Assembly (NCBI RefSeq): GCF_000803315.1
Contig: NZ_JRMH01000001.1
Coordinates: forward strand, 682,001 to 746,000
Reading direction: 5' to 3'
DNA: 64,000 bases
DNA from: Pectobacterium actinidiae
GTDB lineage: Bacteria; Pseudomonadota; Gammaproteobacteria; Enterobacterales; Enterobacteriaceae
Below are positions 26,350-36,043 of this stretch, one piece after another. The notes below the pieces were generated by a model. It ran no database searches and was not told the DNA's origin. It worked only from the letters and a program-made list of their open reading frames with translations. Position 1 is the stretch's first letter. The number at the start of each line of letters is the position of its first letter. The translations under genes were made by a program, and so were the position numbers.

Positions 26350-28077
26350 TCAGCAGAGCGTTTTTTCTTTAATAAAGCGGCTCACCAGATTGCTTAACTC
26401 TTGTGCTGTCGGTTGAGCGAGTGCTTGCTCCGCCAGCGCCTTCGCATCTTCGTAATTCGCATTACGGATGATTTTCTTGATGCTCGGGATAGAGATCGCA
26501 CTCATGCTGAATTCGTCCAGACCCATTCCCAATAACAGTAGTGTAGCACGTTCGTCACCGGCGAGCTCACCACACATCCCTGTCCACTTGCCTTCGGCAT
26601 GAGACGCGTCGATAACCTGTTTGATCAGGGTAAGGACGGCAGGGGACATCGGGTTATAGAGATGAGAAATCAGCTCATTACCGCGATCTACTGCCAGAGT
26701 ATACTGGGTTAAGTCATTTGTCCCAATACTAAAGAAGTCGACTTCTTTGGCTAAATGTGGCGCGATAGCGGCGGCGGCAGGTGTTTCAACCATCACGCCG
26801 ACTTCAATGCTTTCATCGAAGGCTTTACCTTCTTCTCTCAGCTGCGCTTTCAACATTTCCAATTCGGCTTTCAGCTCACGTACTTCTTCCACGGAGATAA
26901 TCATCGGGAACATGATACGCAGTTTGCCAAAGCTGGACGCGCGCAGAATAGCACGCAACTGGGCATGCAAAATTTCTTTACGATCCAGACAAATACGGAT
27001 AGCACGCCAGCCAAGGAACGGGTTCTCTTCCTTCGGCAGGTTCATGTAAGGCAGGTCTTTGTCACCGCCGATATCCATGGTACGGACGATAACGGCCTGA
27101 GCGCCAACGGCTTCGGCAACTGCCTTATATGCCTGGAACTGCTCTTCTTCGGTAGGCAGCGAGTCACGATCCATGAACAGGAATTCGGTACGATACAGGC
27201 CGACACCTTCTGCGCCGTTGCGCTCAGCACCCGCGACATCACGCACGGTACCGATGTTGGCACAGACTTCAACCTGATGACCATCCAGCGTGATGGCAGG
27301 CAGATCTTTCAATTTGGCCAGCTCATGCTTTTCAGCGCTGTACTGCTGCTGAATGGCTTTTAATTCTTCAATTTTTTCTGCGGTCGGATTCTGATAAATC
27401 TGGTTATTTACGGCATCCAGAATCAGATAGTCGCCGTTTTTGACCTGCCGGGTCACATCTGTCGTGCCGACGATGGCGGGCAGCTCCAGAGAACGGGCCA
27501 TAATAGACGTGTGAGACGTGCGGCCACCGAGGTCGGTGATAAAGCCCAGCACTTTGTCCAGATTCAGCTGTGCGGTTTCTGACGGCGTCAGATCCGTTGC
27601 AACCAGAATGACTTCATCCTGAATATCGCCCAGATCGATGATAGGCATATTGAGAATGTTTCTGAGCAAACGCTTTCCGATATCACGCATGTCTGCGGCG
27701 CGTTCTTTCAGATATTCGTCATCAAGCTCTTCCAGCGCTTTAGCCTGGTTTTCGATGACGGAAAACGCGGCGGCATCGGCGGAAGCATGTTCATCTTTAA
27801 TCAGGGCTATGATTTCCTGCTCGAACTCTTCATCTTCCAGCAACATGATGTGGCCTTCGAAGATGGCTTCTTTCTCTGCGCCCAGCGTCTCGCCCGCTTT
27901 CTTCTTGATAGCTTCCAACTGTGCGGATGCTTTGGAACGGCCAGTCAGAAAACGTTCAATTTCCTGCTCCACCTGATCCGCAGAGATTTTTTTCCGGTTG
28001 ATGAGGATTTCATCTTCTTTCAGTAACAGTGCCTTACCAAAAGCAATACCCGGTGATACTAATATGCCTGAAATCAT
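26350..28077 (-). CDS. ptsI: PtsI, PTS enzyme I
   Basis: First enzyme of the phosphotransferase system: autophosphorylates with phosphoenolpyruvate and passes phosphate to HPr. At 575 residues it is the standard length. The phospho-His is in [20 protein letters not shown] (about His189). The PEP-binding barrel has [14 protein letters not shown], the Mg2+/PEP block [20 protein letters not shown] and the catalytic Cys in [11 protein letters not shown]. It follows ptsH by 46 bases in the same transcript. Confidence 0.96.
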   Translation of the reverse strand: MISGILVSPGIAFGKALLLKEDEILINRKKISADQVEQEIERFLTGRSKASAQLEAIKKKAGETLGAEKEAIFEGHIMLLEDEEFEQEIIALIKDEHASADAAAFSVIENQAKALEELDDEYLKERAADMRDIGKRLLRNILNMPIIDLGDIQDEVILVATDLTPSETAQLNLDKVLGFITDLGGRTSHTSIMARSLELPAIVGTTDVTRQVKNGDYLILDAVNNQIYQNPTAEKIEELKAIQQQYSAEKHELAKLKDLPAITLDGHQVEVCANIGTVRDVAGAERNGAEGVGLYRTEFLFMDRDSLPTEEEQFQAYKAVAEAVGAQAVIVRTMDIGGDKDLPYMNLPKEENPFLGWRAIRICLDRKEILHAQLRAILRASSFGKLRIMFPMIISVEEVRELKAELEMLKAQLREEGKAFDESIEVGVMVETPAAAAIAPHLAKEVDFFSIGTNDLTQYTLAVDRGNELISHLYNPMSPAVLTLIKQVIDASHAEGKWTGMCGELAGDERATLLLLGMGLDEFSMSAISIPSIKKIIRNANYEDAKALAEQALAQPTAQELSNLVSRFIKEKTLC

Positions 28078-28123
28078 AACCCTACCTTACTCGATTCTGG
28101 TGTTCACTAAAAAAACTCGTCGG

Positions 28124-28381
28124 TTACTCGAGCTCAGCCATCAGTTTGACCAGATGTTCAACCGCTTTTTGCTCGTCTTCGCCTTCCGCAGCGATAGTCA
28201 CTACAGTCCCTTGTGTTAAGCCGAGTGTTTGTAATTTGAACAGGCTTTTGGCGCTAGCGCTCTTGCCGTTGGACGTCACGGTGATTTCAGAGGTGAAGCC
28301 TTTGGCTTCTTTGACGAACTGAGCAGCAGGACGAGTGTGCAGGCCATTTGGTGCGGTGATAGTCACTTCTTGCTGGAACAT
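28124..28381 (-). CDS. ptsH: PtsH, HPr phosphocarrier
   Basis: An 85-residue phosphocarrier between enzyme I and the EIIA proteins. The active His15 is in [16 protein letters not shown], and the regulatory-site Ser46 region reads [16 protein letters not shown]. Sequence and length are as in E. coli. First gene of ptsHI-crr; the promoter must lie in the 430 bp upstream. Confidence 0.96.
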   Translation of the reverse strand: MFQQEVTITAPNGLHTRPAAQFVKEAKGFTSEITVTSNGKSASAKSLFKLQTLGLTQGTVVTIAAEGEDEQKAVEHLVKLMAELE

Positions 28382-28813
28382 GCTTTTTTCCCCAACTTAT
28401 GGATTAGATTAATGTTGTGGAACTAAAGTCTAGCTGATTCACTGAACTTTAGCCTGTTTGGTTAGCTCCTGGTTTATGTTACAGGGGCAGGCCACGATGC
28501 GACAAGAAAACCGTCAAACGTATTTCCTGAATAAAATACCATCAAACACCGCAGCTTCCGCTACCCATTATCTTAACCTCAGTCGCAAAACGGCGATGTG
28601 GGCTATCGTGCGAGGGGGAAAAGCATGTGGCGGGGCGTAGTATTTGTCGAATATTAATTTCACGCATCAAAATAATTGTTCGGTTAAATACTAAACCTGA
28701 TGCAGAAAAGCAATCCACATGTGGTGGAAAGTTTGAACTGTGCCACAAAAAAGCACCTAAATAGGTGCTTTTTTAACACATTGGTCACTTATTGTTCGAG
28801 TGCGACCGGAAGG
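28382..28813. other. ptsH upstream region
   Basis: 432 bp between cysK and ptsH on the same strand. It holds the cysK terminator (28747-28774) and, in the rest, the ptsH promoter region. In E. coli this region carries several CRP- and Cra-controlled promoters; I cannot place boxes here with confidence. Open frames within it have no ribosome sites or family resemblance. Confidence 0.5.
28747..28774 (-). terminator. Terminator after cysK
   Basis: Stem AAGCACCTA/TAGGTGCTT with A and T runs on both sides, giving a U tract in either direction. It lies 40 bases past the cysK stop. Confidence 0.92.
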
Positions 28814-29782
28814 CTATTGTTGCAGTTCCTGCTCGGTGAACAGGTCGGCAAAGAGTGCTGTGCTGAGGTAGCGTTCGCCGGAAGAAGGCAGAATAACGAC
28901 GATAGTTTTATCTTCAAATTCTTTTTCTTTGAGCAAGTTCAGCGCTGCGGCAACGGCTGCACCGGAAGAAATACCGGCCAGAATGCCTTCTTCTTCCATC
29001 AGACGGCGTGCGGTGCTGATCGCTTCTTCGTTCGTTACTTTTTCTACACGGTCAATCAGTTTCAGATCCAGGTTACCTGGAATGAAACCCGCGCCGATGC
29101 CCTGAATCTTGTGTGGGCCTGGCTTCAGCTCTTGGCCTGCCAGCGCCTGAGTGATTACCGGTGAATCGGTAGGTTCAACCGCCACGCTGATGATGGCCTT
29201 GCCTTTGGTGTTCTTGATGTAGCGGCTCACGCCCGTCAGCGTACCGCCTGTACCGACGCCAGAGATAAAGACATCAACCTGACCGTCAGTATCTTCCCAG
29301 ATTTCAGGGCCGGTGGTCTTTTCGTGAATCTCCGGGTTCGCTGGGTTGCTGAACTGCTGCAACAGCAGATAACGGCTCGGATCGCTGGCGACAATCTCTT
29401 CTGCCTTGGCGATGGCACCTTTCATGCCTTTTGCGCCTTCGGTCAGCACCAGGTTGGCACCCAGCGCTTTCAGCAACTTACGACGCTCGATACTCATGGT
29501 TTCTGGCATGGTGAGTGTGAGCTTGTAACCGCGAGCCGCCGCGACGTAGGCTAGGGCAATCCCTGTATTTCCGCTGGTCGGTTCAACCAGTTCGATGCCC
29601 GGTTTGAGAACGCCACGCTTTTCTGCATCCCAAATCAGGTTAGAGCCGATACGGCATTTTACGCTGAAGCTAGGGTTACGGGATTCCACTTTAGCCAGAA
29701 TGCGTCCGTTGCCGATACGGTTCAGGCGAACCAGCGGCGTATGGCCGATTGTGAAAGAATTGTCTTCGTAGATCTTGCTCAT
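28814..29782 (-). CDS. cysK: CysK, O-acetylserine sulfhydrylase A
   Basis: Main cysteine synthase: PLP enzyme joining O-acetylserine and sulfide, forming a complex with CysE. The 322 residues include [11 protein letters not shown] with the PLP lysine (about 42), [20 protein letters not shown], the phosphate loop [16 protein letters not shown] and the C-terminal [12 protein letters not shown]. Gene order cysZ-cysK-ptsH-ptsI-crr matches E. coli. A terminator-like hairpin upstream separates it from cysZ, so it has its own promoter. Confidence 0.96.
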   Translation of the reverse strand: MSKIYEDNSFTIGHTPLVRLNRIGNGRILAKVESRNPSFSVKCRIGSNLIWDAEKRGVLKPGIELVEPTSGNTGIALAYVAAARGYKLTLTMPETMSIERRKLLKALGANLVLTEGAKGMKGAIAKAEEIVASDPSRYLLLQQFSNPANPEIHEKTTGPEIWEDTDGQVDVFISGVGTGGTLTGVSRYIKNTKGKAIISVAVEPTDSPVITQALAGQELKPGPHKIQGIGAGFIPGNLDLKLIDRVEKVTNEEAISTARRLMEEEGILAGISSGAAVAAALNLLKEKEFEDKTIVVILPSSGERYLSTALFADLFTEQELQQ

Positions 29783-29906
29783 AGCCTGTCCTTATAACTG
29801 TATGAAATTTTTGCGAACATAGAGAGAATACCCGTTCACACTTTTCAGTGAAGTAAAGAATTGCTATATCGTTATGTTCTTAAGAAATATCTTTTCATTA
29901 CAATAG

Positions 29907-29935
29907 AAAACACTGGCCGTTATCAGCCAGTGCTT
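29907..29935 (-). terminator. Terminator after cysZ
   Basis: Stem CACTGGC/GCCAGTG with TTTT on the minus-strand 3' side, shortly after the cysZ stop. Confidence 0.8.
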
Positions 29936-29944
29936 GCTGTCTTT

Positions 29945-30775
29945 TTATGGCGATTTTTTCGGCAGGGTTGCTGACAGATCGCGATAGCGATCCACCCACA
30001 GTTGCGTTGCACCACATACCGCGACGGGCATGATGACCAGATTCAAAAAAGGCACCAGCGTAAACAGGCTGACCAAGGCGCCAAACTGCATATTGGCGAC
30101 TTTATGGCGACGTAATGCCTGACGCATCGTGGCAAAGCTCACTTTGTGGTTATCAAAAGGATAATCGCAGTACTGAATCGACAGCATCCACGCACTGAAC
30201 AGGAACCACAGTAACGGCGCGACAGTTTGTCCAATGCCGGGGATGAAATAGAGAAGCAGTAGCACAATCGCGCGTGGCAGGTAATACGCCAGTTTTTGGA
30301 CTTCGCGCTTCATGATGCGTGGGACGTCTTTAGCGATACCGAGTATGCCGCTGTCTGGCAACGTTTGGCCGGTCAGTTTTGCTTCCAACTGCTCTGCCAA
30401 CAAGCCGTTAAACGGTGCGGCAATAAAATTGGCAATCGTACTGAACAGGTAGCTGAATACCAGCAAAATGGAGAGGACGGCAAGTGGCCAAATGAGGTAG
30501 CTGAGCCATTGCAGCCAGCTCGGAATGTGGCTCATGATCTGCGGAATCCAGTCATTCAACTGGGTGAAAAGCCACCAGAAAGCCCCGCCCATCAGGACGA
30601 TGTTCATCAGTAAGGGCAGAATAACGAAACGTCGGATGCCCGGCAGTGAGATCAGACGCCATCCGGTAAGAAAATAGTGTATGCCGCTGCGAACCTGGCC
30701 TGTGTTATTGCCGTAAGACGCTTTTTCGGAAGATGATGGTTTTTCTGAAGACATAGTGCCGATAGACTCAGTCAT
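29945..30775 (-). CDS. cysZ: CysZ, sulfate permease
   Basis: Inner-membrane sulfate channel/transporter of the CysZ family, supplying sulfate for cysteine synthesis. The 276 residues include the family blocks [69 protein letters not shown] and [11 protein letters not shown]. Four hydrophobic segments are seen. The N-terminus is about 20 residues longer than in E. coli and polar ([14 protein letters not shown]); Met8 at 30754 is an alternative start, and neither has a strong ribosome site. CysZ may matter more than usual here if the CysTWA importer lacks its ATPase. Confidence 0.92.
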   Translation of the reverse strand: MTESIGTMSSEKPSSSEKASYGNNTGQVRSGIHYFLTGWRLISLPGIRRFVILPLLMNIVLMGGAFWWLFTQLNDWIPQIMSHIPSWLQWLSYLIWPLAVLSILLVFSYLFSTIANFIAAPFNGLLAEQLEAKLTGQTLPDSGILGIAKDVPRIMKREVQKLAYYLPRAIVLLLLYFIPGIGQTVAPLLWFLFSAWMLSIQYCDYPFDNHKVSFATMRQALRRHKVANMQFGALVSLFTLVPFLNLVIMPVAVCGATQLWVDRYRDLSATLPKKSP

Positions 30776-30978
30776 TTGTTTGTTGAGGCATCATATCGGG
30801 ATGATCTTATGCTGACTAGCCTGCATTTGGATGAAAAAGCAGCAAAAAAGTGCGTTGTATCTATCTTTATTGTCATAAAGTACCGTGCAGGCTTGCACTT
30901 GTGTACTCAGGCAAATAGAGTTAGTAGTATGGGTATTTGCCGTGGTGGCAATGTTTTGTTGGAACAATTGGGATAGCA

Positions 30979-32019
30979 ATGATGCAGGACTTGCGTCTGA
31001 TATTAATCGTTGTTGGCGCGATCGCTATAATAGCGCTGTTACTGCACGGCTTGTGGACTAGCCGTAAAGAGCGTTCGTCCCTTTTTCGTGACCGCCCGGT
31101 TAAACGTGCAAAAAAAGCGCGTGATGAAACGCCGCTTGACGATCTGGATGAAGGCGTTGGCGAAGTTCGCGTGAAGGGTGGCCGCCCGCAGCAGAGTGAG
31201 CCTTCATTTGGCAGCGCTTCACTCGATCACTCATCATTTGATAATGCGTCATTTGATAGCCCTCCACTGAATAACAATGTACGTGAAGACGCTCGTTCAG
31301 AGGCGAAATCGCCGTTCGAGCATATGTCTCCCGTTTCTTCTTACGATCCTCTACTGGATGAGGCTACGCCAGTGGATTCTCCGCGTGCGCAAGTACGTGG
31401 TGATACTCATCCGCAGGTCGTCGTCCCGAGAGAAACCACGATTCCTGAACCGAGCATTGGCGCGCCGCGTGAGCCGTTTGCGTATGACGCGCCAGCCTCT
31501 GCTCCACAGCAGCCTGTCTCACATTCGCTGCATGAGAAAGTTCAGCCCGCGCCTGCACAGCCTCAGCGACCTGCTGAGCCGGTTGAACCCGCAGCGGCAA
31601 AAGAAGCGGTTTTGGTGCTGCATGTCGTGGCGCATCAGGGCGGTGTCATTGGTGGCGAACTGCTGTTACAAAGTCTGCTTCAGGCCGGTTTCCAGTTTGG
31701 TGAAATGAACATTTTCCATCGCCATGTGAACCCCGCTGGCGCAGGCCCGGTGTTATTCAGTCTGGCGAATATGGTTAAACCCGGATCCTTTAATGTCGAT
31801 GCGATGTCCGAATTCTCGACGCCCGGCGTGTCCATTTTCATGATGGTGCCGTCTTATGGCGATGCCGGCCAAAACTTTAAACTGATGTTACAGTCTGCAC
31901 AGCGTATTGCTGACGATGTTGGCGGTGTGGTGCAGGATGATGAACGTCGTATGATGACGCCGCAGAAGGTTGAATCCTACAAAGCCCGCATTCGCGATGT
32001 GCTGAAAGCCAACGCCTGA
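30979..32019 (+). CDS. zipA: ZipA, FtsZ-anchoring division protein
   Basis: Essential inner-membrane division protein that tethers FtsZ. I start at the first of two adjacent ATGs ([15 protein letters not shown]), as in E. coli, giving 346 residues. It has a membrane helix (about 6-27), a basic patch ([20 protein letters not shown]), a long Pro/Gln/Ser-rich linker (about 50-205) with repeated [20 protein letters not shown] units, and the FtsZ-binding C-terminal domain (about 212-345; [42 protein letters not shown]). Divergent from cysZ as in E. coli. In E. coli ligA follows; here a terminator and a yjeH-like gene follow instead. Confidence 0.95.
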   Translation: MMQDLRLILIVVGAIAIIALLLHGLWTSRKERSSLFRDRPVKRAKKARDETPLDDLDEGVGEVRVKGGRPQQSEPSFGSASLDHSSFDNASFDSPPLNNNVREDARSEAKSPFEHMSPVSSYDPLLDEATPVDSPRAQVRGDTHPQVVVPRETTIPEPSIGAPREPFAYDAPASAPQQPVSHSLHEKVQPAPAQPQRPAEPVEPAAAKEAVLVLHVVAHQGGVIGGELLLQSLLQAGFQFGEMNIFHRHVNPAGAGPVLFSLANMVKPGSFNVDAMSEFSTPGVSIFMMVPSYGDAGQNFKLMLQSAQRIADDVGGVVQDDERRMMTPQKVESYKARIRDVLKANA

Positions 32020-32107
32020 TAGCACACTTGTGTGAACATATAAAAAGTGTGTGAAAGCATAAAAGCGCATACGAAAGCATAAAGTTTGTGAATGCTGTGG
32101 GTGAGAG

Positions 32108-32134
32108 AAGCCTCCGTTAGTGGAGGCTTTTTTT
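32108..32134 (+). terminator. Terminator after zipA
   Basis: Stem AAGCCTCC/GGAGGCTT with loop GTTAGT and a T7 run. Confidence 0.92.
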
Positions 32135-32187
32135 ATTCTTCGAACCGGCCGTGGTGTGGTGTAAAAAGCAAGAAAAGGTGAAACGTT

Positions 32188-33441
32188 GTGAATGAAGCAA
32201 AAGGGTTAAAACAGGAGCTTGGCCTGATTCAAGGAGTGGGGCTGCTGTCTACTTCTCTGCTGGGAACTGGGGTGTTTGCTGTTCCCGCGTTGGTCGCACA
32301 GTTGGCACAGCAAGACAGCCTATGGGCGTGGCCGATCTTGATCCTGCTTGTTTTTCCCATCGCCATTGGTTTTGCCGCGCTGGGACAACATTTTCCTAAT
32401 GCGGGCGGGGCTGCGCACTTTGTTAACCTCGCTTTTGGACCGCGCATGGCGCGTGTGACTGGTTGGCTATTTCTGTCCGTTATCCCGCTGGGTCTACCTG
32501 CTGCCTTGCAGATTGCTGCCGGGTTCTGGCAGGCGGCGTTTGGCTGGAGCGATCTGGGGTTACTCTGCGTACAGTTGCTGACGCTGGGCGGTATCTGGCT
32601 GCTTGGCCTGCGCAGTGCGGGATCCAGTGCCAACATTCAGATCGTCATTGCGATGCTGGTAGTGGGGTTGGTTATTGCGATCTGGTGGCAGGGTGATATC
32701 ACGCCCGCACACATTCCCTGGCCGTCGGTAGAAGAACTGTCATGGTCTAACACGTTCGGTGCGCTGGCCGTGATGTTCTGGTGCTTTGTCGGTCTTGAGG
32801 CCTTTGCTCACATGGCGACGGAATTTCGGGTGCCGGAGCGGGATTTCCCACGGGCTTTACTCATCGGCATGCTGGTTGCCGGTGCGGTATATTGGGGATG
32901 TACGGTAGCCGTATTGCATTTTAAGGCGTACGGAGAAGGTATTGTCGCAACGGCCTCGCTACCGGGTATCGTTGTGCAATTGTTTGGTCAGCATGCGCTG
33001 TGGATTGCCTGCTTTGTCGGGTATCTGGCCTGCTTTGCGAGCGTGAATATCTACACGCAGGGCTTTGCCCGTTTAGTCTGGTCTCAGGCGCCGAAAGGAA
33101 GCGCGCTGGCGACGCTGTCCGCAGGGCAAACGCCGGTGAATGCCCTGTCGGTTGTGGTGGTCTGCTGTCTGGTGTGCTGCCTGTTAATTTACTGGCTGCG
33201 ACTACCGCTGGATATGCTGATTGTGTACGCGAACGGCATCTTTGTACTGATTTACCTGCTGTGTATGTTGGCGGGGTGGCGTTTGCTGAAAGGGCGCGCC
33301 AAAGTGATGGCGGCAATCGGCGGTCTGCTCTGCTGTGCACTGTTGCTGATGATCGGCTGGAAATCGCTGTATGCGTTAATCATGCTGGCTGTGCTGTGGT
33401 TGTTCCTACCGCGTAAACAGGTCGAACTGGTTTCCCACTGA
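32188..33441 (+). CDS. yjeH: YjeH-like L-methionine/branched-chain amino acid exporter
   Basis: Inner-membrane APC-superfamily protein of 417 residues and about 12 helices, close in sequence and length to E. coli YjeH, which exports methionine and branched-chain amino acids. Matching blocks are LKQELGLIQGVGLLSTSLLG, GWLFLSVIPLGLPAALQIAA, MFWCFVGLEAFAHMATEF and WKSLYALIMLAVLWLFLP. The start is GTG with AAAGGTGA upstream. It stands alone between the zipA terminator and a hairpin; in E. coli yjeH lies elsewhere. Confidence 0.88.
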   Translation: MNEAKGLKQELGLIQGVGLLSTSLLGTGVFAVPALVAQLAQQDSLWAWPILILLVFPIAIGFAALGQHFPNAGGAAHFVNLAFGPRMARVTGWLFLSVIPLGLPAALQIAAGFWQAAFGWSDLGLLCVQLLTLGGIWLLGLRSAGSSANIQIVIAMLVVGLVIAIWWQGDITPAHIPWPSVEELSWSNTFGALAVMFWCFVGLEAFAHMATEFRVPERDFPRALLIGMLVAGAVYWGCTVAVLHFKAYGEGIVATASLPGIVVQLFGQHALWIACFVGYLACFASVNIYTQGFARLVWSQAPKGSALATLSAGQTPVNALSVVVVCCLVCCLLIYWLRLPLDMLIVYANGIFVLIYLLCMLAGWRLLKGRAKVMAAIGGLLCCALLLMIGWKSLYALIMLAVLWLFLPRKQVELVSH

Positions 33442-33515
33442 GCCGTTTATTCTGAACTCCGTGACATGAAATTTGTGTTTCGGCGTGCTGCCGCTGGCGC
33501 GGGGTAGAGCATCGA

Positions 33516-33539
33516 GCAACGCCCTGATTAGGGCGCTGC
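33516..33539. terminator. Hairpin between convergent yjeH and ubiK
   Basis: Stem CGCCCT/AGGGCG flanked by GCA/TGC in the short gap between convergent genes. No strong T run, so moderate confidence only. Confidence 0.5.
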
Positions 33540-33568
33540 ATCGCGATGATGACGAGCGGTTGTGATGA

Positions 33569-33850
33569 TTAGTCGTTTTCCGGCGCTGCGGCGGGCTTTG
33601 CTTCCGTAGAGAGTTTCGCTTCCAGCTCGGTCATACGCTGTTCCAGGTGAGCAATCTTCTCGCGTGTGCGGAGCAGAACCTGCGTCTGAATATCGAACTC
33701 TTCACGGTTCACCAAATCCAATCGGGTCAGCTGTGCTTGCAAGACCTGACGAATTTTTTTCTCCACATCATCACCCAATTCCCGGATACCTTTTGGCATA
33801 GATTCATGCACTTGACGGGCGATTTGCTCAATCTTCTTTGGGTCAATCAT
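33569..33850 (-). CDS. ubiK: UbiK (YqiC), ubiquinone biosynthesis accessory factor
   Basis: A 93-residue cytoplasmic coiled-coil protein of the BMFP family that assists aerobic ubiquinone synthesis by binding UbiJ. It opens with [20 protein letters not shown], and the C-terminal half (about 55-80; [18 protein letters not shown]) is a clear coiled coil with an Ala/Pro-rich tail. It is divergent from ribB across the riboswitch region, the same arrangement as yqiC-ribB in E. coli. Confidence 0.93.
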   Translation of the reverse strand: MIDPKKIEQIARQVHESMPKGIRELGDDVEKKIRQVLQAQLTRLDLVNREEFDIQTQVLLRTREKIAHLEQRMTELEAKLSTEAKPAAAPEND

Positions 33851-34032
33851 GTCGCTTTCCTGATTAGGTTATGTAAGTTATTACTATAGCAAGTGTAATG
33901 GGTATAAATGAAATCTGACATCTGCTTTGTACATATTCAGCATAATTTTACTGTAATTCAGCATATGTTTTGCCCTATTTCCTGCGGCGGATCAATTGCC
34001 CTATCGAGGTATTAGCGTTATAGTAAACCCGC

Positions 34033-34205
34033 TTATTCTCAGGGCGGGGTGTAATTCCCCACCGGCGGTAAACCAGTACACATACTGGAAGCCCGCGAGC
34101 GCTCTCGCTGTTTTCTCCGATATTAATTATCGATTTCGCAGCGTGGGGTCAGCAGATCCGGTGTAATTCCGGAGCCGACGGTTAAAGTCCGGATGGGAGA
34201 GAGTA
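34033..34205 (+). ncRNA. FMN riboswitch (RFN element) of ribB
   Basis: All conserved blocks of the RFN aptamer are visible: TTCTCAGGGCGGGGTGTAAT at the 5' side, CCCCACCGGCGGTAA, then AGCCCGCGAGCG, CAGCAGATCCGGTGTAATTC, CCGGAGCCGACGGTTAAAGT and CCGGATGGGAGAGAGTA. It ends about 130 bases before ribB. FMN binding is expected to shut down RibB synthesis. The variable arm (34105-34140) is AT-rich and unpaired-looking. Confidence 0.96.
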
Positions 34206-34335
34206 ACGGTATCTGTCGGGCTATATGTCCGCTCGCGTTATTTTTGTTAGCTATTACTATGCAACCAGTAGTAATGGTTACTCCTCAAGCTCGCCCTGAT
34301 TCTGGTAATCCATAATAACATTGAGGTTTTTTACC

Positions 34336-34989
34336 ATGAATCAGACATTACTTTCTGAATTTGGCAATCCTACTGAACGCGTAGAGCGCGCACTTGATGC
34401 ATTGCGTCATGGCCGCGGCGTGCTGGTACTGGATGATGAAGATCGTGAAAACGAAGGTGACATGATCTTTTCCGCTGAAACGATGACCGTTGAACAAATG
34501 GCGCTGACGATTCGTCACGGTAGTGGCATCGTGTGCCTGTGCCTGACGGAAGAACGTCGCCAGCAGTTGGAATTGCCGATGATGGTGGAGAAGAACTCCA
34601 GCCATTATCAGACAGCGTTCACCGTGACGATAGAAGCCGCCGAAGGCGTGACGACGGGCGTTTCCGCTGCTGACCGCCTGACCACCATTCGCGCTGCGAT
34701 TGCGGATAACGCCAAGCCGAGCGATCTGAATCGCCCTGGTCACGTATTCCCGCTGCGCGCCCAGCCGGGTGGCGTATTAACACGCGGAGGTCACACTGAA
34801 GCGACGGTTGACCTGATGACGTTGGCAGGTCTGAAGCCGTCTGGTGTTCTGTGTGAACTGACGAACGATGATGGTTCCATGGCGCACGCGCCGGAAGTGA
34901 TCGCGTTTGCCAAACAGCACGACATGCCGGTGCTGACGATTGAAGATCTGGTCGCTTACCGCATCGCGACAGAGCGCAAAGCCAGCTAA
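34336..34989 (+). CDS. ribB: RibB, 3,4-dihydroxy-2-butanone 4-phosphate synthase
   Basis: Makes L-3,4-dihydroxy-2-butanone 4-phosphate from ribulose 5-phosphate for riboflavin synthesis; cytoplasmic homodimer, Mg2+-dependent. The 217 residues start at ATG 34336 ([10 protein letters not shown]), as in E. coli; an in-frame ATG 15 bases earlier is not used. Catalytic blocks are [40 protein letters not shown] and [24 protein letters not shown]. Monocistronic, controlled by the upstream FMN riboswitch. No RibA-type second domain. Confidence 0.96.
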   Translation: MNQTLLSEFGNPTERVERALDALRHGRGVLVLDDEDRENEGDMIFSAETMTVEQMALTIRHGSGIVCLCLTEERRQQLELPMMVEKNSSHYQTAFTVTIEAAEGVTTGVSAADRLTTIRAAIADNAKPSDLNRPGHVFPLRAQPGGVLTRGGHTEATVDLMTLAGLKPSGVLCELTNDDGSMAHAPEVIAFAKQHDMPVLTIEDLVAYRIATERKAS

Positions 34990-35010
34990 TTTACGTGAAT
35001 ACCACGCAGA

Positions 35011-35038
35011 CAAAAGGGCCGATTGATCGGCCCTTTTG
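35011..35038 (+). terminator. Terminator after ribB
   Basis: Perfect 11-bp stem (CAAAAGGGCCG paired with CGGCCCTTTTG) with T-rich 3' side, 22 bases past the ribB stop; also usable by the convergent tehB. Confidence 0.92.
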
Positions 35039-35077
35039 TATTTTATAGGTTTAGACTTTTTAACGGCTAACCGGTGA

Positions 35078-35938
35078 TTACGACTTTTTTGCCAGTAGCG
35101 TAGCGAAGCGCATTCTGATGCGGTTGCCATGCGCATCGAGCTTATGTAACTGACCCATATCCTCGTTATATTTGAGGATCTCCCAATCGGCGTAATAGTC
35201 CTTCAGCTCGTTTTCTTTAAAGGTGAACGAGAAGGGCATTGGGCACGGGCAATCTTCCGTCGACATTGCGGCGATAATCAGGTTATAGCCGCCGTTAACG
35301 GTGCTGTCCTGAATGTTGCTGATGATGTGCGGAATACGATCGCGTTCCAGAAACATCAGCACGACACTCGACAAAATGAAATCATACTGCTCTTTGATTT
35401 CCGCCAGATTGATGTTGTAAACGCCAGTCCGGATGTTTTCCAGTGCTTCGTTCTTGATAATATTATTCAGTGAATCAATACTTTGTTCGTGCTTATCACA
35501 GGCCGTGACGTCAAACCCACGCAGGTTCAGATACAGCGCGTTACGCCCGCCGCCACAGCCTAAATCCAGCGTTTTTCCCGGTTTGATGTGCTGCACCGCG
35601 TTGACCACTTCGGAATGGGTGCGCGTCAGACCGTATTTTTTATGATAGAAATCTTCCGCTGAACAGAAAAAGCTGAGCTGACATTCCAGATCGTCAGAGA
35701 ACGAGACGATGCGGTGCCACGCCTGTGGCTCCACAAACGGCGGCTGGTTCTGCTCGGAGAACTGGAATGTCTCCAGCGTATCGCCGTCTTCGGTCAGCAT
35801 GGAAAACGTCATTTCCCCTTTCAACACGATCAGTTTCGCCCAGGTACCTTCCTGCGTGTTGTGCTTTTCCTGAAACGCGGCAGGCAGCGTCTGGCTGTTC
35901 CACTGCGGCATCTTCTTATAACAAATGAGATCTTGCAT
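35078..35938 (-). CDS. tehB: TehB-type SAM-dependent methyltransferase (long form)
   Basis: A 286-residue cytoplasmic protein with an N-terminal cupin-like DUF1971 domain (about 1-85; LICYKKMPQWNSQTLPAAFQ, FVEPQAWHRIVSF) and a C-terminal methyltransferase (SAM loop LDLGCGGGRNALYL at about 124-137; acidic residue in VTACDKHEQSI). This two-domain form occurs in Haemophilus and others, and members are tied to tellurite resistance and oxidant defence. No tehA is next to it. Convergent with ribB; downstream of, but separate from, the nor genes. Confidence 0.9.
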   Translation of the reverse strand: MQDLICYKKMPQWNSQTLPAAFQEKHNTQEGTWAKLIVLKGEMTFSMLTEDGDTLETFQFSEQNQPPFVEPQAWHRIVSFSDDLECQLSFFCSAEDFYHKKYGLTRTHSEVVNAVQHIKPGKTLDLGCGGGRNALYLNLRGFDVTACDKHEQSIDSLNNIIKNEALENIRTGVYNINLAEIKEQYDFILSSVVLMFLERDRIPHIISNIQDSTVNGGYNLIIAAMSTEDCPCPMPFSFTFKENELKDYYADWEILKYNEDMGQLHKLDAHGNRIRMRFATLLAKKS

Positions 35939-36043
35939 CGTTACCTCGGTCTGTAAATTCTAAAATCTATGGACGTATTCTATTAATCCGCACGCAGGCT
36001 GACCAGAAATATGTATTTTAAATGCATTATTTATTTTGCTGTG

